A stretch of DNA of 64,000 nt, taken from positions 3,829-67,828 of the forward strand of contig JBGUSK010000106.1 in NCBI GenBank assembly GCA_045132495.1, read 5' to 3'. The number at the start of each line of letters is the position of its first letter. Position 1 is the first letter of the stretch. The position numbers were made by a program, and so were the translations under genes. Positions 1 through 8,059 of the stretch are shown piece after piece. The notes beneath the pieces were generated by a model. The model did not search any database. It was given only the letters and a program-made list of their open reading frames with translations, and was not told the DNA's origin. Source of the stretch: UBA11524 sp045132495 (GTDB lineage Bacteria; Bacillota; Clostridia; Christensenellales; Aristaeellaceae).

Positions 1-1190
1 CAGCGGCGGCAGTACTCATTCCAGATCTCGCCAAAGGGCAGGGTCTTCATTTCCTCCTGGGCGACCATCAGGGCTGTCCAGTCATCCTTGTCCTGCATGG
101 CCTTGTGCTCGCAAGTGGGGGTCAGCAGGGCCATCAGCAGAGCCTTCTGCACATTGCGGAAGCCCACGACCCACGCGCTCACACGATTGATGGACGCATC
201 GAAGTAGTCCAGCGCCATGTGGACCTTGCCGTCCAGACCGCCGCAGCGGACGATCTCCTTGGCGATCTCCTTGGTCTCGTCGTCCAGCAGAACCACGTGG
301 TCGGAGTCCCAGCGGATGGGGCGGGTGATGTGCAGCGCCAGCTCGGGGAAGAACGCCAGCAGTGCGGGGATCTTGTCGCTCACGACCTCGGTGGGATGGT
401 AGTGGCCGTTGTCCATCAGCGGGATGCACTTGCCGGGGTTCATCGCGGCGTAGGCCAGAGAATACTCCGCGCTGCCCACGGTGTAGGCTTCCACGCCGAT
501 GCCGAAGACCTTCGACTCCACGCAAGGCTTGACCTTGTCAAAGTCAAAGGGCTCGGTCAGGATCTCGTCCATGGCCTCCTTGTAGCGCACGCGCGGGCCC
601 AGACGGTCAGCGGGGATGTCCTTGAAGCCGTCGCCGGTCCACATGTTCATGATGCAGGGCTGGCCCAGCTCCTCGGCCAGGTACTGGCTGATGCGGATGG
701 AGGCCTTGCCGTGCTCGATCCAGAACTTGCGGGTCTCCTCGTTGGGGGAGGACAGGGTCAGCGGATCGCACTTGGGGTGGGAGAAGAAGGTCGGGTTGAA
801 GTCGCAGCCCAAGCCGCGCTCCTTGCAGAAATCGACCCACTTCTTGAAGTGCTTGGGTTCCAGCTTGTCGCGGTCCACCCAGCCGCCGTTCTCCTCGTCA
901 AAGATGGCGTAGCAGGCGTGCAGGTTCATTTTCGGCGTGCCGGGGCACAGGCTGATGGCCATGTCCAGGTCGGCCATGAGCTCTTCGGGGGTGCGGGCGC
1001 GGCCGGGGTAGTTGCCGGTGGTCTGGATGCCGCCGGTCAGGGGCGCATTGGGGTCGCCGTCAAAGCCGCGGACATCATCGCCCTGCCAGCAGTGCAGGGA
1101 CACGGGGGCCTTCGCCAGCTTGTCCATCGCGGCTTCCACGTCGATACCGAGGGCGGCGTACTTGGCCTTTGCCTGTTCGTAGAGAGTCAT
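1..1190 (-). CDS. rhaA: L-rhamnose isomerase, C-terminus cut by window edge
   Basis: Interconverts L-rhamnose and L-rhamnulose in the cytoplasm, the first committed step of rhamnose catabolism. The frame is open from ATG at 1190 to the left edge, giving 396 codons; the family is about 420 residues, so only the last few tens are missing. The N-terminus reads MTLYEQAKAKYAALGID, followed by SLHCWQGDDVRGFD and TGNYPGRART, which are typical of RhaA. An AAAGGA ribosome site lies 9 nt before the ATG. It is the last visible gene of rhaM-rhaB-rhaA, separated from rhaB by a palindromic repeat. Identity follows from motif recognition plus kinase and mutarotase neighbours. Confidence 0.93.
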   Translation of the reverse strand, partial: MTLYEQAKAKYAALGIDVEAAMDKLAKAPVSLHCWQGDDVRGFDGDPNAPLTGGIQTTGNYPGRARTPEELMADLDMAISLCPGTPKMNLHACYAIFDEENGGWVDRDKLEPKHFKKWVDFCKERGLGCDFNPTFFSHPKCDPLTLSSPNEETRKFWIEHGKASIRISQYLAEELGQPCIMNMWTGDGFKDIPADRLGPRVRYKEAMDEILTEPFDFDKVKPCVESKVFGIGVEAYTVGSAEYSLAYAAMNPGKCIPLMDNGHYHPTEVVSDKIPALLAFFPELALHITRPIRWDSDHVVLLDDETKEIAKEIVRCGGLDGKVHMALDYFDASINRVSAWVVGFRNVQKALLMALLTPTCEHKAMQDKDDWTALMVAQEEMKTLPFGEIWNEYCRR

Positions 1191-1237
1191 GTGGGTCAGT
1201 CCTTTCTGTATGTAAATTGGTTGAGTGTGGTAGAGCG

Positions 1238-1368
1238 CGGCCTCATCCGTCTTCGGACTTCGTCCGAATCCACCTTCCCCAAAGGGGAAGGTTATTATAG
1301 TGCCGACCATATCCAAGACCTTCCCCTCTGGGGAAGGTGGCCGAGCGCAGCGAGGTCGGATGAGGCCG
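1238..1368. repeat. Palindromic intergenic repeat, copy 1
   Basis: The ends are inverted: CGGCCTCATCC at the left and GGATGAGGCCG at the right. Inside are nested palindromes built on ACCTTCCCC/GGGGAAGGT. It lies between rhaB and rhaA and its right end touches the rhaB stop codon (1369-1371). A related copy sits at 45488-45700. It could fold as a strong RNA hairpin that modulates rhaA expression relative to rhaB. This is an observed repeat; its function is inferred. Confidence 0.8.
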
Positions 1369-2775
1369 TTACTTCGTGGGCAGATACTCCCTGATCTCGA
1401 AGCTGCCCGGCAGTGCTGCGCGGAACGCCGCCAGATCGCTGAACGCGCCGTCCACGATCATCTGTGCGGCCAGGTTGCCAAGGGCGGTGCCCTCGGTGGG
1501 GCCTGCGTACACGGGCAGACCGGTCACGTCGGCGGTCATCTGGTTGAGCACCACATTTGCGCTGCCGCCGCCGACGATGTTCACGCTGGTGAAGGCTTTG
1601 CCGGTGATCTCGCTCATTTCCTTGATGGACTTGTCGTAGCATACCGCCAGGCCCATCGTCACCGCGCGGAGGATGTCCGCCAGGCCCGTGGGTTCCGGCG
1701 CACCGGCATCGCGCAGGGCGGCCTTGACCTCTTCCAGCATATTTGCCGGGGCCATGAAGCGGTTATCCGTCGCGTCCACATAGGCGGGGTAGGTCGAGGC
1801 GGCCGCCATCTGCGCCATTTCGGCGAAGGAATGGGCCTTGTCGATCTCCTTGTGGATGCACTGGAGCATCCACATGCCCATGATGTTCTTGAGGAACCGG
1901 GTCGTGCCGTTGTAGCCGCCCTCGTTGGTGAAACCGGCATTCAGCGCGGCTTCGCTGGTGACGGGGGCGGGGAGCTCGGTGCCCAGCAGCGACCAGGTGC
2001 CGGAGGACAGGAAGGCCGCGCCGTCGTCCTTGGCGGGGACGGCCATGTAGGCGCTGCCGGTGTCGTGGGTGGCGGGCAGGATGACGGTGGACGGGTAGCC
2101 CACCTCCGCCTCGATGGCGGGGGACAGCGGGCCCAGCACTGTGCCGGGCTTCACCAGCGCTGTGCGGAACCACTTGTCCGGGATACCCGCCGCTGCGCGG
2201 ATGGTCTCCGACCAGGAGCCGGAATCCGCGTTGCACAGCGCGCCGGTGGTGCAGTTCGTCCACTCGTGGGCCTTCTTGCCGGTGAGGATGTAGGAGAGGT
2301 ACTCCGGCATCATCAGGAAGTCGTCCACCTGATCGGCGTATTCGGGATGCTCGCGGATCACCGCCATCATCTGGTACACGGTGTTGAAGGGCTGCTTGGC
2401 GATGCCGCACAGGCCGAAGTGGAAGGGGAAGGGCATGACCTTCTCCAATTCGGTATCCATGCCGTTGGTGCGGTCGTCACGGTAGTGCACCGCGTCGCCC
2501 ACGCGCTGGCCCTCCTTGTCCAGGAGGACAAAGTCCACGCCCCAGGTGTCGATGCCGATGTAAGCGGGGGTGTAGCCCTGCTCCTTGGCGGCCTTGAGGC
2601 CTGCAACAACGTGGTGCTCCAGGCCCTCAATGTCCCAGCAGAGGTGGCCGTTCACCATGCTTCCGCCGTTGGGGAAGCGGTACACCTCGCGGGTCTCGAT
2701 CTTCCCGCCCTCCAGCCAGGAGACGATGTGCCGCCCGCTGGAGGCGCCGATGTCGATTGCAAGATATGTCTTCAT
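1369..2775 (-). CDS. rhaB: L-rhamnulokinase
   Basis: Phosphorylates L-rhamnulose to L-rhamnulose 1-phosphate using ATP. The product has 468 residues, normal for the family. It is an FGGY-type carbohydrate kinase: the N-terminal phosphate loop is DIGASSGR (about residues 8-15), the second half has SSGTWSLLGTE, and a VGGGSANVVLNQM stretch near residue 400 forms the adenosine site. It starts 4 nt after the rhaM stop codon, so the two are surely cotranscribed. No aldolase (rhaD) is visible in the window; it may lie beyond the left edge. Confidence 0.95.
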   Translation of the reverse strand: MKTYLAIDIGASSGRHIVSWLEGGKIETREVYRFPNGGSMVNGHLCWDIEGLEHHVVAGLKAAKEQGYTPAYIGIDTWGVDFVLLDKEGQRVGDAVHYRDDRTNGMDTELEKVMPFPFHFGLCGIAKQPFNTVYQMMAVIREHPEYADQVDDFLMMPEYLSYILTGKKAHEWTNCTTGALCNADSGSWSETIRAAAGIPDKWFRTALVKPGTVLGPLSPAIEAEVGYPSTVILPATHDTGSAYMAVPAKDDGAAFLSSGTWSLLGTELPAPVTSEAALNAGFTNEGGYNGTTRFLKNIMGMWMLQCIHKEIDKAHSFAEMAQMAAASTYPAYVDATDNRFMAPANMLEEVKAALRDAGAPEPTGLADILRAVTMGLAVCYDKSIKEMSEITGKAFTSVNIVGGGSANVVLNQMTADVTGLPVYAGPTEGTALGNLAAQMIVDGAFSDLAAFRAALPGSFEIREYLPTK

Positions 2776-2779
2776 GTCA

Positions 2780-3097
2780 TCACTCCATCAGGAACATGCA
2801 CTGCATCTTGGGCTGCGCGCCGGTCAAGGGATCCATCTCCAGCTCCAGCACATCGTCCATGTACACGTTCCACTTGTCCACGATGGGGCTGCCAGCCTGG
2901 GTCTTCTCGGCAAACTCGATGCCGTTGACGCACTCATAGTAGCCAAAGAGCACGTCGCCGTCGGACCAGATGGTATAATTCCGGATGCCGGCGGACTTGA
3001 GCAGCTCCACCATTTCGGGCCAGATCTCATCGTGGCGGCGCTTGTATTCCGCCTGCATACCGGGCTTGATTCGGCCCTTCCATGCAAATCTCTCCAT
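2780..3097 (-). CDS. rhaM: L-rhamnose mutarotase
   Basis: Interconverts the alpha and beta anomers of L-rhamnose to feed the isomerase. The product has 105 residues, the usual length for RhaM. It starts MERFAWKGRIKPGM and carries RRHDEIWPEM, which includes the family's active-site histidine, then YTIWSDGDVLFGYYE. The start at 3097 was preferred over an in-frame upstream ATG (3211) because an AAGGAGGAATCC ribosome site precedes it and because the upstream ATG lies before the predicted transcript start. First gene of the rhaMBA operon. Confidence 0.93.
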   Translation of the reverse strand: MERFAWKGRIKPGMQAEYKRRHDEIWPEMVELLKSAGIRNYTIWSDGDVLFGYYECVNGIEFAEKTQAGSPIVDKWNVYMDDVLELEMDPLTGAQPKMQCMFLME

Positions 3098-3164
3098 TTT
3101 CGGATTCCTCCTTGTGTGTAAATGATCAACGGGCTGTTGCTTCGTGCAGACTTTCTTACCATAT

Positions 3165-3193
3165 ATTATATGCAATGCTCCTGTCGATGTCAA
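3165..3193 (-). promoter_or_regulatory. Sigma-A promoter of rhaMBA
   Basis: On the minus strand TTGACA (3188-3193) and TATAAT (3165-3170) are separated by 17 bp, a perfect consensus. It lies about 70 nt upstream of rhaM and faces away from the GH112 gene. Such a strong core promoter implies that repression or catabolite control acts on it. Confidence 0.85.
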
Positions 3194-3247
3194 TGCGGGC
3201 TGGGCTAACATGGGTAAAGGTGGGGGGAATATGGACAGAATCGGGGA

Positions 3248-3277
3248 TTGCGGAAGTCATGGGGAATATGCTATAAT
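3248..3277 (+). promoter_or_regulatory. Sigma-A promoter of the GH112 gene
   Basis: TTGCGG (3248-3253), 18 bp spacer, TATAAT (3272-3277). It is divergent from the rhaMBA promoter, the two -35 boxes being about 55 bp apart, so one regulator could control both. Confidence 0.7.
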
Positions 3278-3342
3278 ATTCCAAGAAAGATGGCAAATGG
3301 CCATGATTTGATTGTTACAAGCACATATGGAGGAATGACGAT

Positions 3343-5493
3343 ATGGATCAGAAATACCGTCAGGGCGGATTTACCCTTCCCGGCGAGGCCGGATATGAAA
3401 AGCTGACGCTGGAATTGGCGAAGAAGTGGGGCGCGGACGTTATCCGTGACAGCGATGGTACCAAGCTGTCCCCCGAAATTGTGGAAGCGGGCTACAGCAT
3501 CTATTCCACCATCTGTATCATCCGCCAGCATAACGCCTTTGCTGCGGAGCACCCCGACGCCCAGCAGCAGACCTTCCTGTGCTCTGATCCTGTGGTGGCG
3601 GAGGGCGAAACGCTCGTGATCCGCCCGATGGACGGTTATTTTGACGAGCAGTTCGAGCTGAACGACAGCCCTGAGGCCCTTGCATACTGGCAGGTGTACG
3701 ACCGCACGACCAACACCCTCGTCCCTGCGGACAAGTGGACTTATGTGGATGGCGCGGTCACCGTCACCGGCTGTACGGCGTGGCATGAGTACACCGTGTC
3801 CTTCCTGTGCTGGCGCATCTGGGAAGAGATCAACATGTACAACCACACCACCAATTCCTGGACCAGCGAGCATCTGCGTCAGCTGGATCCCCGCCACCCC
3901 GCTGCGTGGGAATACCTGCAGCAGTGGCTGGAGGACTGGTGCGTCAACAATCCTGCGACCAATGTTGTCCGCCTGACGAGCCTGTTCTACAATTTCGTGT
4001 GGATCTTCGGCGATGATATGCGTCTGCGCAGCCGCTATGTGGACTGGGCCAGCTATGACTACACCGTGTCCGTGGCGGCTTTGAAGGCCTTCGAGCAGGA
4101 GTACGGCTACGCGCTGACCGCGGAGGACTTCATCAACCAGGGCAAGCTGCAGGTCACCCACATGCCCCCCACGAAGGCCAAGAAGGATTACATGGCCTTC
4201 ATCATGAAGTTTGTCGCTGAAAAGGCTGCCCGTCTGGTGGAGATCATCCACAAGCACGGCAAGCTGGCCTATGTCTTCTATGACGACAGCTGGGTCGGCA
4301 TGGAGCCCTATGGCCCTTATTTCAGCAAGGTGGGCTTTGACGGCCTGATCAAGTGCGTGTTCTCCGGCTATGAGTGCCGCCTGTGCGCCAATGCCGAGGT
4401 GCCCACCCATGAGCTGCGCTTCCATCCCTACCTGTTCCCCACGGGCCTGGGCGGACTGCCCACCTTCTCCGAGGGCGGTAATCCCTCCCGCGACGCGCTG
4501 CAGTACTGGCAGCATGTCCGCCGCGCGCTGCTGCGTCAGCCGGTGGACCGTATTGGCCTGGGCGGCTACCTGTCCCTGACCATTCCCTTCCCGGATTTCC
4601 ACGATACCATCGAAAATATGGCCATCGAGTTCCGCCGCATCAAGGAGCTGCATGCCCATGGCGCGCCCCTGTGCGCTCCGGTGAAGGTCGCGGTGCTCCA
4701 CACCTGGGGCAAGCTCCGTTCCTGGACGCTCTCGGGCCACTTCCATGAGACCTATATGCATGACCTGATCCACATCAACGAGGCCCTCTCCGGTCTCCCG
4801 GTGGACGTGCGCTACATCAGCTTTGAGGACGTTGAAAACGGCGCTTTGGCGGATGTGGACGTGGTCATCAACGCGGGCCGCGCGGGCGACGCATGGTCTG
4901 GCGGCGACGCGTGGAAGTCTGACAAGCTGGTGGCGGAAATCACCCGCTTTGTGCACGAGGGCGGCGCGTTCGTCGGCGTTGGCGAGCCCAGCGCGGTGGA
5001 GGGATACCACACCTACTTCCGCCTGGCGAATGTGCTGGGCATCGACAAGGATACCGGCGCGCGGGTCTGCCATGGCAAGTGGCAGTTCAACGTGACGGAA
5101 GCTCCCTTCACGGTTGACAAGACCGTGCTGGGCGCGGACAAGCACCTCTATCTGACCGACGGCAAGGCGGCTGTTTTCCACGCGGCGGATGGCGTGCCCC
5201 AGATGACCATGCATGCCTTTGGCAAGGGCTGCGGCGTATACATGAGCCGCTTTGAAGTGAACGCCCAGAGCACCCGTATGCTGCTGGAACTGCTGCTTCA
5301 TGTGAAGGCTGTGGCGCATAAGGATGTGTACCTTTCCGACCGTGCGCAGGTTGAGACCGCCTACTTCCCGGCGGACGATATGCTGGTGGTGTTCAACAAC
5401 GCCGAGGAACCGACGGACTGCACTGTCCACACCCCTGACGGTGATGTGGCCTACAGCCTTGCGCCCATGGAAACAAAGATTATTGGCAAATAA
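3343..5493 (+). CDS. GH112 phosphorylase, likely D-galactosyl-1,4-L-rhamnose phosphorylase
   Basis: GH112 enzymes cleave beta-galactosides with inorganic phosphate, releasing alpha-galactose 1-phosphate. The product has 716 residues, typical for the family, with no signal peptide, so it is cytoplasmic. The N-terminus (YRQGGFTLPGEAGYEKLTLE) and the YDDSW segment at residues 313-317, which holds the catalytic acid Asp, mark the family. Known members act on galacto/lacto-N-biose or on D-galactosyl-beta-1,4-L-rhamnose, the latter described from Clostridium phytofermentans. Divergence from rhaMBA makes the galactosyl-rhamnose specificity more likely here, because the second product would be L-rhamnose. 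The family call is firm; the substrate is inferred from context. Confidence 0.88.
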   Translation: MDQKYRQGGFTLPGEAGYEKLTLELAKKWGADVIRDSDGTKLSPEIVEAGYSIYSTICIIRQHNAFAAEHPDAQQQTFLCSDPVVAEGETLVIRPMDGYFDEQFELNDSPEALAYWQVYDRTTNTLVPADKWTYVDGAVTVTGCTAWHEYTVSFLCWRIWEEINMYNHTTNSWTSEHLRQLDPRHPAAWEYLQQWLEDWCVNNPATNVVRLTSLFYNFVWIFGDDMRLRSRYVDWASYDYTVSVAALKAFEQEYGYALTAEDFINQGKLQVTHMPPTKAKKDYMAFIMKFVAEKAARLVEIIHKHGKLAYVFYDDSWVGMEPYGPYFSKVGFDGLIKCVFSGYECRLCANAEVPTHELRFHPYLFPTGLGGLPTFSEGGNPSRDALQYWQHVRRALLRQPVDRIGLGGYLSLTIPFPDFHDTIENMAIEFRRIKELHAHGAPLCAPVKVAVLHTWGKLRSWTLSGHFHETYMHDLIHINEALSGLPVDVRYISFEDVENGALADVDVVINAGRAGDAWSGGDAWKSDKLVAEITRFVHEGGAFVGVGEPSAVEGYHTYFRLANVLGIDKDTGARVCHGKWQFNVTEAPFTVDKTVLGADKHLYLTDGKAAVFHAADGVPQMTMHAFGKGCGVYMSRFEVNAQSTRMLLELLLHVKAVAHKDVYLSDRAQVETAYFPADDMLVVFNNAEEPTDCTVHTPDGDVAYSLAPMETKIIGK

Positions 5494-5505
5494 CACGATA
5501 CCACG

Positions 5506-5546
5506 ACGGCCCTGCTCCGGAAATCAAGCGGAGCAGGGCCGTTTTT
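5506..5546 (+). terminator. Rho-independent terminator of the GH112 gene
   Basis: A 14-bp stem (CGGCCCTGCTCCG and its complement) with a short loop, followed by TTTTT, 13 nt after the stop codon. Confidence 0.9.
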
Positions 5547-5552
5547 GATATG

Positions 5553-5581
5553 AAAAAGCCTCCCGCCGGAGCAGGAGGCTT
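5553..5581 (-). terminator. Rho-independent terminator of the minus-strand OB-fold gene
   Basis: On the minus strand AAGCCTCC pairs with GGAGGCTT and is followed by a T run. It faces the GH112 terminator, giving a back-to-back pair between convergent genes. Confidence 0.8.
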
Positions 5582-5595
5582 CATGGATCGGAAAA

Positions 5596-6300
5596 TTACA
5601 CAGCGGGAACCACAGCGGTGATGTGGGTGTTGATGCCGTTGTACCAGTACACGAAACCGGTCACGTCTACCACGTCGCCAGCCTGCAGGGCGCCCACAGC
5701 CGCGTAGACCTCTGTCTCGGGGCCGGTCAGGTAGCGCTCCACGCAGAAGCTGTATTCAGCGTCGCCATAGGTCAGGGTCACATAGATGTCATCGCCAGGC
5801 TCGCCGTTCTTGTACTCGATGGCCTTCACGGTCATGCCCTTGAAGATGGCCAGCTGGTTCTGGTAGGAGATCAGCTCCTCGGTGCCCAGCACAGCGGTCA
5901 GGTCGATGGGCTCGGCAATATAGTTGATGCCGCCCTCAACAAACTCGAAGGTAGCGCCGGAATCGACTTCCACTTCGCCGCCCCACTCGGCCTTGTAGCC
6001 GGTCACCTTGATCTTCGCGCCGGGAACCAGCTTGGCAGCGTCCTCCTGGGAGCAGGCCAGCTCGTACAGGAAGTAAGCGCCCTCCTGATCAGCGGCATAC
6101 ACGGTGATCTTGTTGTCCCACCAGGACTGGGTCTCCTGCACGTAGCACTCGATAACGACCTCGGCGTCGATGGCAGCGGCAGCGTACTCAGCGTAGGTCA
6201 TCACGCCCTCGGACTTGGCTTCCACAGCGGGAGCTTCCTCTGCGACGGCGACGCAGCCCAGCATCAGCAGGGCCAGCAGCATAGCAACGATCTTCTTCAT
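5596..6300 (-). CDS. Secreted or lipid-anchored protein with OB-fold-like repeats, function unknown
   Basis: The product has 234 residues. The N-terminus (MKKIVAMLLALLMLGCVAVA) is a signal sequence; the LMLGC could be a lipobox, or cleavage may fall after VAVA. The mature part seems to contain two beta-rich units (about residues 35-110 and 125-234), each with a 'G..V.VTG' turn such as KIKVTGYKAEWGG and VVDVTGFVYWYNG, which resembles OB folds of extracellular nucleic-acid or ligand-binding proteins. Start 6300 is supported by TTGGAGGG and lies downstream of its own promoter. It is monocistronic between two sugar loci. No specific function can be assigned. Confidence 0.7.
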   Translation of the reverse strand: MKKIVAMLLALLMLGCVAVAEEAPAVEAKSEGVMTYAEYAAAAIDAEVVIECYVQETQSWWDNKITVYAADQEGAYFLYELACSQEDAAKLVPGAKIKVTGYKAEWGGEVEVDSGATFEFVEGGINYIAEPIDLTAVLGTEELISYQNQLAIFKGMTVKAIEYKNGEPGDDIYVTLTYGDAEYSFCVERYLTGPETEVYAAVGALQAGDVVDVTGFVYWYNGINTHITAVVPAV

Positions 6301-6343
6301 TTTGTTTCCCTCCAAATATTGTGATGATTCGGGGTACTTGCTT

Positions 6344-6372
6344 ATTATACAGGTATTCCGACAAAAAATCAA
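6344..6372 (-). promoter_or_regulatory. Promoter of the OB-fold-like secreted protein
   Basis: TTGATT (6367-6372 on the minus strand) and TATAAT (6344-6349) are 17 bp apart, about 45 nt before the ATG at 6300. Confidence 0.65.
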
Positions 6373-6414
6373 TGGCTGTGAAAAGATTGTGAAAAATTCT
6401 ACAAATGGCCTCGT

Positions 6415-8058
6415 TTATAGATTCCTGGTGCGTCTGCGCTGTTTGAGCGCGTCAGCAGCGACGTAGGCGATAATGCCCAGCCACACCACGGCCAGACCCG
6501 CCAGCAGCGCCACGGCAGTCCCGGGCAGGGGGCCGAGGTCTGCACGCTGGGAGGATTCGCCCTCTGCAGTGCTCTGCACGTTGATCTGATCCAGGCGGTA
6601 GAGGTTGACCATCTTCTTGTACAGGTCGTCGATGAAGGCATCGTCGATGACCTTCTTGCGGCGGACGCCCTTGGCGACCTCCTCGATCATCTGACCTGCC
6701 GCATCACGCAATGACGCGGAGCCGTTGAATACCGGGGTGGTGAAGGTGTCCGCCACATGCTCCATGAGGAGCTTCGTCGCATCCAGCTTGACGGCGTAGT
6801 GCAGGTCGTTGTCCTCGCCGCGGCGGGAGAGGTAATCCGCATATTCGGCGGACTGCTGGGCCTTGGTCGTGACGGGCACATAACCCTCGGTGTTGGAGTA
6901 GGCGATCTGTACGTCGTTGGAGAGCATGTACTGCACGAAGATCCAGGAAGCGAGCACCTCCTGGGGATCGTCCTTGTTGAACACACACATGGACGGGCCC
7001 TGGGAGATCATCTGCGGCTTGGCTGGATCGACCTGCGGGATCAGCATGACCTCGGTCTCAAAATCGACCATCTTGTCCTCGTCGATGTCGATCAGCGGCG
7101 CGTCGGAGCCCATCCAGGTGGAACCGGCGGTGGAGTCGATGGCGAAGATGCACTGGCCCGCATTGAGCCAGTTGGCGGGATAGGAGCTGATCTTGAAGGT
7201 GGAGAACGCACCGGACTGGACGTGCTCTGCGACGGTCTTGAGCACCTCACGCGCCTCGTCGTTGAACAGCAGCACCTCGCCCGCCTCGGTAGAATACCCC
7301 GCCTGCATCTGCTGCATGAGCTGGATCATCATGTTGTCGGTGGACTTGTAGATGAAGGGGATCATGGTAGGCTGACCGTTGACGAGGTAGTTGCCGTCCT
7401 CGCCCTTCTTGAGGGCTGCCTCGGAGACCTCCCAGATGAAGTCCCAGGTCATCACGTCCGGCAGGGTGTAGCCAAGCTTCTCCACATAGGTCTTATTGAT
7501 GTAGCACATCTCCGTGGAGCGCATGTAGGGCACGGCGTAGGTGTGTCCGGCCAGCTCGCACTCGGCGAGGTATTCCGGGATCATCTCGCTGAGGGTGGGC
7601 GCGTCAAAGCGGATGTCACGTCCGCCGAGGCCATAGTTTGCGTCGGTGAACAGCGTATCCAGCGGCACTACGCAGTTGTTGCCGGTCAGGTAAGTCGCGA
7701 TGTGGTCCGGGTAGGTGATGCACACATTGGGCGTGGAGTTGGTAGCAATGTTGGTGATCACGTCCTGATAGATCCGGCCGTAATCGGTATAAAGCTTGAG
7801 GTTGACGCGGATGTTGGGATAGATCTGCTGGAACTTCTCGATCGCGTCCTTGTAGATATTCGCCTGGGTGACGTTGCTCTCGGTCTTGGCCCAGAAGGTG
7901 ATGTCGTAGGTGCGGCTCTCGTCGAAGCTCGCCGGCAGGAGGAAGGCGTCCTTGTCCTGCGCGCCGTGACAGCCCGTCAAAAGAAGGCACGCACAAAGGA
8001 GCAGCAGTGCCAGAAGCACCCTCTTACAATTCCGAATTCCGAATTCCGCATTCCGCAT
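6415..8058 (-). CDS. Sugar ABC transporter substrate-binding lipoprotein with C-terminal membrane helix
   Basis: Extracellular solute-binding protein (family 1) that should deliver an oligosaccharide to the permeases encoded just upstream. The product has 547 residues. A hydrophobic leader ends in LLTGC (Cys30), a lipobox. The body begins DITFWAKTESNVTQANIYKDAI and shows the usual two-lobe pattern. The last ~35 residues form a membrane helix (GTAVALLAGLAVVWLGIIAYV) followed by RRRTR, unusual for this family. The first ~10 residues (MRNAEFGIRN) are encoded by a GGAATTC microsatellite, so the start may be recent; a later GTG is possible. Its ATG overlaps the stop codon of the preceding permease. 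Confidence 0.87.
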   Translation of the reverse strand: MRNAEFGIRNCKRVLLALLLLCACLLLTGCHGAQDKDAFLLPASFDESRTYDITFWAKTESNVTQANIYKDAIEKFQQIYPNIRVNLKLYTDYGRIYQDVITNIATNSTPNVCITYPDHIATYLTGNNCVVPLDTLFTDANYGLGGRDIRFDAPTLSEMIPEYLAECELAGHTYAVPYMRSTEMCYINKTYVEKLGYTLPDVMTWDFIWEVSEAALKKGEDGNYLVNGQPTMIPFIYKSTDNMMIQLMQQMQAGYSTEAGEVLLFNDEAREVLKTVAEHVQSGAFSTFKISSYPANWLNAGQCIFAIDSTAGSTWMGSDAPLIDIDEDKMVDFETEVMLIPQVDPAKPQMISQGPSMCVFNKDDPQEVLASWIFVQYMLSNDVQIAYSNTEGYVPVTTKAQQSAEYADYLSRRGEDNDLHYAVKLDATKLLMEHVADTFTTPVFNGSASLRDAAGQMIEEVAKGVRRKKVIDDAFIDDLYKKMVNLYRLDQINVQSTAEGESSQRADLGPLPGTAVALLAGLAVVWLGIIAYVAADALKQRRRTRNL

Positions 8059-8059
8059 T
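8028..8059. repeat. GGAATTC-type microsatellite at start of a binding-protein gene
   Basis: Tandem, slightly degenerate copies of GGAATTC/GGAATGC on the minus strand. They cover the translation start and first ten codons of the binding protein. Related tracts are at 46083-46110, 49201-49238 and 55380-55409. Confidence 0.8.

Noticed and set aside
3271..5496. Open frame of 741 codons on the minus strand opposite the GH112 gene
   Set aside because: It mirrors the GH112 gene, lacks a ribosome site and has a composition typical of antisense frames in GC-rich DNA.
8028..8059. CRISPR-like short tandem repeat
   Set aside because: Units are 7 bp and directly abutting, without spacers, so this is a microsatellite.
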